From assembly GCF_010093385.1 (NCBI RefSeq), contig NZ_PDWV01000004.1:62001-126000 (forward strand): 64,000 nucleotides of DNA. The letters are read 5' to 3'. Origin of the DNA: Pseudoxanthomonas mexicana (GTDB taxonomy: Bacteria; Pseudomonadota; Gammaproteobacteria; Xanthomonadales; Xanthomonadaceae). Positions 58,570 to 64,000 of the stretch are shown here, piece after piece. The position numbers and the translations under genes are program-made. The first letter of the stretch is position 1. Each line of letters starts with the position of its first letter. The notes under the pieces are model-generated. The model ran no database searches and had not been told where the DNA came from. It saw only the letters and a program-made list of their open reading frames with translations.

Positions 58570-59052
58570 CTAATCGGACTGGAGAGATGAGGCCGTTAAC
58601 TCACCTTCCGTAGCCACGCGCTCCAGCCACTGCTGTCCTTGGGGCGAGGCCGCCACCAGGCGCGCCGCCCGGCCGTTGCCCTCCACCGAAAGGTCTACCT
58701 GCAGATCGGCCGGTGGCAACGCCGCCCCGCCGCGCTCCGGCCACTCCACCAGCCAGAGCACGGCCGCCCCTTCGTCCAACCCGAGGAATTCCAGCTCCCC
58801 CGCGTCACCGATGCGGTACAGGTCCAGATGCCAGGCTTCTCCGCCTTCCACGGGATAGCGTTCCACCAGCGTGTAGGTGGGGCTGCGGATGGCGCCCGCC
58901 ACGCCCAGGGCGCGCAGCAGGGCGCGGGCAACGGTGGACTTGCCGGCGCCCAGGTCGCCGCGCAGGTGCACGACGGCGACCGCAGGACGCGTGCGTGCCA
59001 GGGCCTGGCCCAGCGCCTCGGTGGCGTCGGTGTCGGGAAGGAACAGGTGCAT
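58570..59052 (-). CDS. tsaE: tRNA threonylcarbamoyladenosine biosynthesis ATPase TsaE
   Basis: A 160-residue ATPase that works with TsaB, TsaD and TsaC to make t6A37 in tRNA. The Walker A is GDLGAGKST at residues 32-40, followed by SPTYTLVERYP (switch region) and HLDLYRI and EWPERGG, all typical. Length is normal. No ribosome binding site is visible; a TAGAAT ends 6 nt before the ATG, suggesting a leaderless mRNA. It lies between amiC and nnrD, as in other gammaproteobacteria. Confidence 0.96.
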   Translation of the reverse strand: MHLFLPDTDATEALGQALARTRPAVAVVHLRGDLGAGKSTVARALLRALGVAGAIRSPTYTLVERYPVEGGEAWHLDLYRIGDAGELEFLGLDEGAAVLWLVEWPERGGAALPPADLQVDLSVEGNGRAARLVAASPQGQQWLERVATEGELTASSLQSD

Positions 59053-59058
59053 GTGGCG

Positions 59059-59064
59059 ATTCTA
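59059..59064 (-). promoter_or_regulatory. tsaE: -10 element of tsaE, 6 nt before the start codon
   Basis: TAGAAT on the minus strand lies at 59064-59059, with 6 nt before the ATG at 59052. No convincing -35 is present, so this is a weak promoter call supported mainly by matching geometry at neighbouring genes. Confidence 0.4.
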
Positions 59065-59100
59065 TGCGCTCAGGGCACGCATGACCGGTGAACGCACGAC

Positions 59101-60570
59101 TCAGGGGTTGGCCAGACGGCGCACGTGCGGAAGAAGGTCCGACGGCAGCAGCCCACGCTCGCCGTCCCAGGCAGCGGCATCACCCGCCAGTCCATGCAGC
59201 AGCGCGCCCGCGCTCGCCGCGTCGAAGGCCGACAGCCCCTGCGCGCGCAGCGAGGCGATGATGCCGGTCAGCAGGTCGCCCATACCCCCCACCGCCATGC
59301 CGGGGTTGCCTGCCGCCACGATGTGCGTCGCCTGCCCGCTTGCGACCAACGTACCTGCACCCTTCAGCACCACGACGGCCGCGTAGCGCTGTGCGATGGC
59401 CTGTGCGGCGCCGACGCGGTCGCGCTGGACGTCGGCCACGGTGCAGGCGAGCAGGCGTGCGGCTTCGCCCGGGTGTGGTGTGAGAACTGCATCCTGCAAA
59501 GGATGCGCTGTCGCGGACAACAGGTTCAGCGCATCCGCATCCACCACCAGTGGCAGGCCGCTGCGCAGTGCATGCTGGAACAGCGCCTGCCCCCACTCGC
59601 CCTGGCCCAGGCCGGGGCCGACGGCCACCACGCGGGCACGCGCGACCATGGGAATCAGATCGTCCGTGGCTTCGGCCGCACGCACCATCGCTTCGGGCCT
59701 GCGCGCGAGCAGTGCGGGCACGTGGGCCGGCCGCGTGGCCACGCTCACCAGGCCGGCCCCTGCACGCAAGGCGGCTTCGGCGCACAGCGCGATGGCGCCA
59801 CCACTGCCCTCATCGCCCCCGATGCACAGCACGTGGCCGGACTCGCCCTTGTGCGTATTGCGTCGCCGCGGCAACAGCCACGGCACCAGCGCATCGTGGT
59901 CGAGCAGCGAGGCGTCGGCGGGCACGCCTTCGAAGCTCTCCCCGGGAAGATCCAGCTCCTCCAGTGCGAGCTGACCGGTGTATTCCAGCGCATCGCCGGT
60001 GTGCAGTCCGACGTGCCTCACGATGAACTGCAGCGTGCGGGTCGCCAGCACGGCAGCGCCGGGCGCACTGCCGCGATCGGCATCCACGCCGCTGGGGCCG
60101 TCCAGAGCGAACACCGGCGCGGCCTGCGTGTTGATCGCCTCGATCAGGGCACGCGCCTCGCCCTCCGGCGCACGCGACAGGCCGATGCCGAACAGCGCGT
60201 CCACCACCAGGTCGGCATGCGGAAGCACGGCGTCGAACAGCGCGACCCGTCCGCCGGCGGCCACGTACTCGGTGCACGCGCGCTGCGCGACGGAATTTCC
60301 CGGTACGTGCGAACGCAGGTGCACCACATCCACGCTGCGTCCGGCGCGGTGCGCATGCCGGGCCAGCACGTAGCCATCACCGCCATTGCTGCCCGGCCCG
60401 CACACCACGACGATGCGCTGTGCCTCGGGCCAGTGCTGCAGCACGTGCTGCCACGCCACCTGTCCCGCGCGCTGCATCAGCACGTAGGCGTCGCCGCCGA
60501 GGGCGCGCGTGGCACGCTGGTCCAGCGCCCGCGCGGCTTGCGTGGAGTACAGGGGCCAGGTGCCGGACAT
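59101..60570 (-). CDS. nnrD: Bifunctional NAD(P)H-hydrate epimerase / ADP-dependent dehydratase
   Basis: A 489-residue repair enzyme (YjeF) that restores damaged NADHX and NADPHX. The N-terminal epimerase domain (about 1-215) carries VVCGPGSNGGDGYVLARHA and VVDALFGIGLSR. The C-terminal carbohydrate kinase-like dehydratase domain (about 225-489) has GDEGSGGAIALCAEAALRAG, VLTPHPGEAARLL and NPGMAVGGMGDLLTG, the catalytic GxGD region. Divergent from queG with only 67 bp between the start codons, and a -10 element 6 nt before its ATG. Confidence 0.95.
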   Translation of the reverse strand: MSGTWPLYSTQAARALDQRATRALGGDAYVLMQRAGQVAWQHVLQHWPEAQRIVVVCGPGSNGGDGYVLARHAHRAGRSVDVVHLRSHVPGNSVAQRACTEYVAAGGRVALFDAVLPHADLVVDALFGIGLSRAPEGEARALIEAINTQAAPVFALDGPSGVDADRGSAPGAAVLATRTLQFIVRHVGLHTGDALEYTGQLALEELDLPGESFEGVPADASLLDHDALVPWLLPRRRNTHKGESGHVLCIGGDEGSGGAIALCAEAALRAGAGLVSVATRPAHVPALLARRPEAMVRAAEATDDLIPMVARARVVAVGPGLGQGEWGQALFQHALRSGLPLVVDADALNLLSATAHPLQDAVLTPHPGEAARLLACTVADVQRDRVGAAQAIAQRYAAVVVLKGAGTLVASGQATHIVAAGNPGMAVGGMGDLLTGIIASLRAQGLSAFDAASAGALLHGLAGDAAAWDGERGLLPSDLLPHVRRLANP

Positions 60571-60576
60571 GGCCGG

Positions 60577-60630
60577 ATTCTAGGTCCGCGCAAGGTTGCG
60601 GGGAAGTGAAGCCGGCCGGCCTCCTATAAT
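60577..60630. promoter_or_regulatory. Compact divergent leaderless promoters of nnrD and queG
   Basis: Minus strand: TAGAAT (60582-60577) ends 6 nt before the nnrD ATG at 60570, with TTCCCC at a 17-nt spacing (60605-60600). Plus strand: a perfect TATAAT (60625-60630) ends 7 nt before the queG ATG at 60638. Both transcripts would start at or next to the start codon within a 67-bp interval that has no ribosome binding site. Confidence 0.55.
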
Positions 60631-60637
60631 CCCGCGC

Positions 60638-61717
60638 ATGCCCGTTCCCGGCCCCACTGCCGCCCTGCCCGATCCATCGCTGCTCGCGCAACGGGTCCGC
60701 GCGCTTGCGCGGGAGTTCGGCTTCCAGCGCTGCGGCATCGCCGGCATCGAACTGGGCGAGGACGAACAGCACCTGCGCGACTGGCTGTCGCAAGGGTTGT
60801 ACGGCTCGATGGACTGGATGGCCCAGCATGGCGACAAGCGGTCGCGCCCGCAGGAACTGATTCCCGGCACGCTGCGGGTGATCTCCGTGGGCCTGGACTA
60901 CGGCCGCAACGACAGCGACGACGCATGGGACACGCTGCAGGACGGCACACGCGCCTATGTCGCGCGCTATGCCCTGGGCCGCGACTATCACAAGCTGATG
61001 CGTCATCGCCTGCAGAAGCTGGCCGAACGGCTGCAGCAGGACGTGGGCGTGTTCGGATACCGCGTATTCGTGGATTCGGCGCCGGTGCTGGAGCGCGCGC
61101 TGGCCCGCAATGCCGGATTGGGCTGGATCGGCAAGCACACCTGCCTGATCGACAAGGATGGCGGCTCGTGGTTCTTCCTGGGCGAGATCTACGTCGACCT
61201 GCCGCTCCCTATCGATGCACCGGCCACGGCGCATTGCGGCACCTGCACGCGCTGCATCGAGGTCTGCCCCACGCAGGCGATCACCGCGCCGTACCGGCTG
61301 GACGCGCGCCGCTGCATCTCCTACCTGACCATCGAGCACGAGGGCGCGATTCCGGAAGACCTGCGGCCGGCCATCGGCAACCGCATCTTCGGCTGCGACG
61401 ATTGCCAGCTGGTCTGCCCCTGGAACAAGTTCGCCAGACGCACCGACGAACCCGACTTCCGCGCGCGCAACGACCTGGACGTGGCCACGCTGCCGCAGCT
61501 GTTCGCATGGAGCGAAGACGAATTCCTGCGCCGCACCGAAGGCTCCGCGATCCGCCGCAGCGGCCACGAACGCTGGCTGCGCAACATCGCCGTCGCGCTG
61601 GGCAATGCGCCGTCGACGCCCGATGTGGTCGCCTCGCTGGAAAGCCGCCGGGACGATCCTTCAGCCGTCGTGCGCGAGCATGTGGCCTGGGCGCTGCGCA
61701 GGCACCCACCTCTGTAG
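60638..61717 (+). CDS. queG: Epoxyqueuosine reductase
   Basis: A 359-residue cobalamin and iron-sulfur enzyme that reduces epoxyqueuosine to queuosine in tRNA. The N-terminal part includes GFQRCGIAGIELGEDEQHLR and YGSMDWMAQHGDKRS. Two [4Fe-4S] sites are seen in CGTCTRCIEVCPTQAI and the later CDDCQLVCPWNKFA, with LGWIGKHTCLI between. The C-terminus has a HEAT-like repeat (RSGHERWLRNIAVALGNAPS). ATG at 60638 is chosen from the leaderless -10; an upstream in-frame extension to 60596 is rejected. Its TAG stop lies inside the REP element. Confidence 0.95.
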   Translation: MPVPGPTAALPDPSLLAQRVRALAREFGFQRCGIAGIELGEDEQHLRDWLSQGLYGSMDWMAQHGDKRSRPQELIPGTLRVISVGLDYGRNDSDDAWDTLQDGTRAYVARYALGRDYHKLMRHRLQKLAERLQQDVGVFGYRVFVDSAPVLERALARNAGLGWIGKHTCLIDKDGGSWFFLGEIYVDLPLPIDAPATAHCGTCTRCIEVCPTQAITAPYRLDARRCISYLTIEHEGAIPEDLRPAIGNRIFGCDDCQLVCPWNKFARRTDEPDFRARNDLDVATLPQLFAWSEDEFLRRTEGSAIRRSGHERWLRNIAVALGNAPSTPDVVASLESRRDDPSAVVREHVAWALRRHPPL

Positions 61718-61877
61718 GAGCGACGTCAGTCGCGACCGCACGGACAGAATCAACGCAGCCCCCGCATCATGCGGGTCGACGTCAAGACATCCCGCGCAGA
61801 CCACCAGGACAGCGATCCGCATGATGCGCGACCAGTGACGCTTCACCCCACCTGTCGCGACTGACGTCGCTCCTACA
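61713..61877. repeat. REP doublet (BIME-like) between queG and pgi
   Basis: Two 24-nt arms, at 61713-61736 and 61854-61877, are perfect reverse complements. Each begins TGTAGGAGCGACGTCAGTCG and contains its own small hairpin, GCGAC-GTCA-GTCGC (61720-61733 in the left copy). The GTAG head and facing arrangement match REP elements described in Stenotrophomonas and relatives, which are moved by RAYT transposases; none is in this window. Inside, CGCATCATGCG and CGCATGATGCG form a second inverted pair. The left arm supplies the queG stop codon. Confidence 0.75.
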
Positions 61878-61904
61878 GGAAAGCTAGTGTCGGTAGGCGG
61901 CAAC

Positions 61905-63416
61905 TCACCCGCGCGCGGCGATCTCGGCCAGCAGCGCCCGGGTCACCGGATCCTTTGCCTCGGTTTCGCCCTTCAGCGCCGGCAGCAGGCCATTGGCCAA
62001 CTGCTTGCCGAGTTCCACGCCGAACTGGTCGAACGCGTTGATGCCCCACAGTACCGACTGCGCGTAGACGCTGTGCTCGTACATCGCGATCAGGCCGCCC
62101 AGCGCTTCCGGTGTCAGCGCATCCAGCAGGATCAGCGTGCTCGGTCGGCCGCCGGCGTAACTGCGGTGCGGATCGTCGCTGCGCTGCCCGTTCGCGAGCG
62201 CCTCGCTCTGGGCCAACAGGTTGGACAGCAGCGCCTGGTGGTTCTCGGCATACGGCGCGTCGCTGCTGACCGTGCCCACGAAATCCAGGGGCACGATGCC
62301 GGTGCCCTGATGCAGCGCCTGGAAGAAGCTGTGCTGCACATCCGTGCCTGCCCCGCCCCACCACACCGGCACGGTATCGACGCCGACCGGGGTGCCACCC
62401 AGCTTCACCGACTTGCCCAGGCTCTCCATGACCAGCTGCTGCAGATAGGCCGGCAGCAGCGCAAGGCGCTGGTCATAGGTCATCACGCCCGGCGCCGCAT
62501 GGCCCAGCACATTCCGGTTCCACACCGCCGTGAGCGCGTGGCGCACGGCGATGTTGTCGGCCAGCGGCGTGTTGACGGCATGCGCATCGAAGGCCGACGC
62601 ACCGGCCAGCAGACGCTCGAAACGGTCGAAGCCGATCGCCAGCGCGATCGGCAGGCCGACTGCGGACCACAGCGAATAGCGGCCGCCTACCCAGTCCCAC
62701 ATCGGCAGCACGCGTCCGGGGGCGATGTCGAAGGCCGCGGCGGCGCGCTCGGGATTCGCGCTGACGGCATACAGCCGCTCGCTGCCACCCAGCCAGTCGC
62801 GCAGGATGCGGCCATTAAGCAGGGTCTCCTGGGTGCTGAACGTCTTCGAGATCAGGATCGCCGCGGTACGCGCGGGGTCCAGCGGCGCCAGCGTGCGCTG
62901 CGCGGCGGCGCCATCGACGTTGGACAGGAAATGCACCCGGAAGCGCCCCGGCAGCGGATCGCGCAGCGCATCGGCCACCAGCCGCGGCCCCAGGTCGGAA
63001 CCGCCGATGCCGACGCTGACGATGTCGGTGACGTCGCTGGCCTCGAGCTGCGCGACCAGGCCCGCCATCCGCCCCCGCACCTGCAACGCGCTTTCGTGCG
63101 CCTCGCGCGCGACGGCGGTGTCGGAATGCCGCCCGCGCAGCGCGGTATGCAGTGCGGCCCGGTCTTCGGTGACGTTGACCTTCTCACCGTCGAACAGGCG
63201 GCGGAAAGCGGCGGCCAGGTCCGCCTGCCGCGCATGCTCCACGAGGGCCTGCCACGCGGACGCGTCGTAGGACTGGCGCGCGAAGTTGAAGTACAGGGGT
63301 CCGCTGCGCACGGCGTGCGCGGCCACGCGGTCGGGCTCGCGCGCCAGCAGATCGCTCAAGGGGGCGCCACGCAGGCGCGTGGCGTGGGACTGCAGCGCGT
63401 CGAAACCCTGGCTCAT
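61905..63416 (-). CDS. pgi: Glucose-6-phosphate isomerase
   Basis: A 503-residue enzyme interconverting glucose 6-phosphate and fructose 6-phosphate. Family signatures are [15 protein letters not shown] near residue 135, [27 protein letters not shown] near residue 265, and the C-terminal [20 protein letters not shown]. The catalytic glutamate is in [12 protein letters not shown], and the histidine in the segment [15 protein letters not shown]. Length is slightly below E. coli Pgi (549), as is common in this family branch. It lies one nt after the panD stop on the same strand. Confidence 0.97.
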   Translation of the reverse strand: MSQGFDALQSHATRLRGAPLSDLLAREPDRVAAHAVRSGPLYFNFARQSYDASAWQALVEHARQADLAAAFRRLFDGEKVNVTEDRAALHTALRGRHSDTAVAREAHESALQVRGRMAGLVAQLEASDVTDIVSVGIGGSDLGPRLVADALRDPLPGRFRVHFLSNVDGAAAQRTLAPLDPARTAAILISKTFSTQETLLNGRILRDWLGGSERLYAVSANPERAAAAFDIAPGRVLPMWDWVGGRYSLWSAVGLPIALAIGFDRFERLLAGASAFDAHAVNTPLADNIAVRHALTAVWNRNVLGHAAPGVMTYDQRLALLPAYLQQLVMESLGKSVKLGGTPVGVDTVPVWWGGAGTDVQHSFFQALHQGTGIVPLDFVGTVSSDAPYAENHQALLSNLLAQSEALANGQRSDDPHRSYAGGRPSTLILLDALTPEALGGLIAMYEHSVYAQSVLWGINAFDQFGVELGKQLANGLLPALKGETEAKDPVTRALLAEIAARG

Positions 63417-63417
63417 G

Positions 63418-63798
63418 TCAGGCGGCCTGCTTGGGGATGCTGCGGTTGGTGTGGGTGATGCGGTTCTGGCCGTCCACGTACACCAGTGTGGGCTGGAACT
63501 GGTCGGCCTCCTGCTCGCTCATCGACGCGAACGCCGCGATGATGATCAGGTCGCCCACCTGCACGTGGCGCGCGGCGCCGCCGTTGAGCGAAATGATGCC
63601 GCTGCCCTCATCCGCGCGGATCGCATAGGTGGAGAAGCGCGCGCCGTTGGTGACGTCCCAGATGTGCACCTGTTCGAATTCGCGGATGCCGGTGGCGTCC
63701 AACAGCAGGCCGTCGATGGCGATGGAGCCTTCGTAGTTCAGCTCCGAATGGGTGACGGTCGCGCGGTGGATCTTGGTCTTGAGCAGGCTGAGGTGCAT
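63418..63798 (-). CDS. panD: Aspartate 1-decarboxylase proenzyme
   Basis: A 126-residue enzyme making beta-alanine for pantothenate and coenzyme A. It self-cleaves at Gly24-Ser25 in [10 protein letters not shown] to form a pyruvoyl group; this site is intact. [10 protein letters not shown] and [10 protein letters not shown] are conserved parts carrying residues of the active site. It follows panC by about 100 nt and precedes pgi, so panC-panD-pgi may be one transcript. Confidence 0.97.
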   Translation of the reverse strand: MHLSLLKTKIHRATVTHSELNYEGSIAIDGLLLDATGIREFEQVHIWDVTNGARFSTYAIRADEGSGIISLNGGAARHVQVGDLIIIAAFASMSEQEADQFQPTLVYVDGQNRITHTNRSIPKQAA

Positions 63799-63900
63799 GG
63801 CGGGCGGAATCTGGATCGGGGGACGCGAAGTTTAGCCCCTTGCGCCTGGAGCGGCGTGCATCGTCGTGCAACACCGCGTCCGCCGCCGGCGCTGGCGCCG

Positions 63901-64000
63901 TCAGAACTCCAGGTTGTCGATCAGCCGCGTGCGCCCCAGCCTGGCCGCGATCAAGGCGACCCGTGCGCCGGGTTCGCCGTCGACCGGTTCGCTCAGGTCG
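63901..64000 (-). CDS. panC: Pantoate-beta-alanine ligase, C-terminal end (cut by window edge)
   Basis: Only the last 33 codons are present, ending ARLGRTRLIDNLEF and a TGA at 63903-63901. That ending is the usual C-terminus of PanC, and its place directly upstream of panD supports the call. PanC joins pantoate with the beta-alanine made by PanD. The rest of the gene lies outside the window. Confidence 0.85.
   Translation of the reverse strand, partial: DLSEPVDGEPGARVALIAARLGRTRLIDNLEF

Noticed and set aside
61713-61877. CRISPR repeat or insertion sequence ends
   Set aside because: Only two inverted units exist with no regular spacers, and no transposase lies between them; REP doublet fits better.

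Overview
The window is GC-rich bacterial chromosome with densely packed, mostly housekeeping genes. Several things point to the Xanthomonadaceae (Lysobacteraceae), with Pseudoxanthomonas or a close relative as my best guess: a complete nuoA-N operon followed by an initiator tRNA and rimP, asd-fimV-truA-trpF next to a divergent trpI/trpBA pair, a TonB-dependent receptor paired with an S9 peptidase, a solitary RnfB beside metG, and REP elements with a GTAG head. This is inferred from gene content and protein resemblance; no search was run.

Layout. 1-420: 5' end of rimP, a terminator and the initiator tRNA (all minus). 540-15484: the 13-gene respiratory complex I operon, read nuoA to nuoN on the minus strand, with a one-base frameshift in nuoM. 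15690-18150: operon promoter, tRNA-Leu(GAG), secG, tpiA and a divergent short-chain dehydrogenase. 18178-21430: an iron/2-oxoglutarate oxygenase, glmM and accD. 21518-25202: trpA, trpB, the divergent LysR regulator trpI and trpF. 25225-31065: truA, fimV, asd, a 2-hydroxyacid dehydrogenase and aroC. 31206-33767: prmB, a SCO1-like copper protein and psd. 33800-34757: a small accessory patch with an anchored redoxin and an eight-cysteine secreted protein. 34758-43834: mltD-like transglycosylase, a HerA-like ATPase, an NlpE-like protein, greB, a DUF3025 protein, rimO, a dienelactone hydrolase, a HIT protein, dcd and mrp. 43835-50650: a likely lineage-specific insert (TonB receptor, S9 peptidase, Sel1 and DUF2147 proteins) between mrp and metG. 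50652-64000: metG, solitary rnfB, a TraB/GumN-like protein, a DUF1684 lipoprotein, mutL, amiC, tsaE, nnrD, queG, a REP doublet, pgi, panD and the 3' end of panC.

How the genes work together. The nuo genes share one transcript and build NADH:quinone oxidoreductase. TrpI probably senses indoleglycerol phosphate and switches on trpBA from a shared intergenic region whose palindrome sits at typical LysR-activator geometry. The mutL-amiC-tsaE-nnrD-queG block follows the order known from other gammaproteobacteria. The clearest unexpected signals are the nuoM frameshift, a run of apparently leaderless promoters (trpI, amiC, tsaE, nnrD, queG), a REP doublet that supplies the queG stop codon, an RnfB missing one cluster cysteine, and an unrecognised eight-cysteine secreted peptide encoded with a CGGC redoxin. 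I found no CRISPR array, rRNA operon, transposase or prophage, and nothing that amounts to a clear new multi-gene defence or metabolic system.
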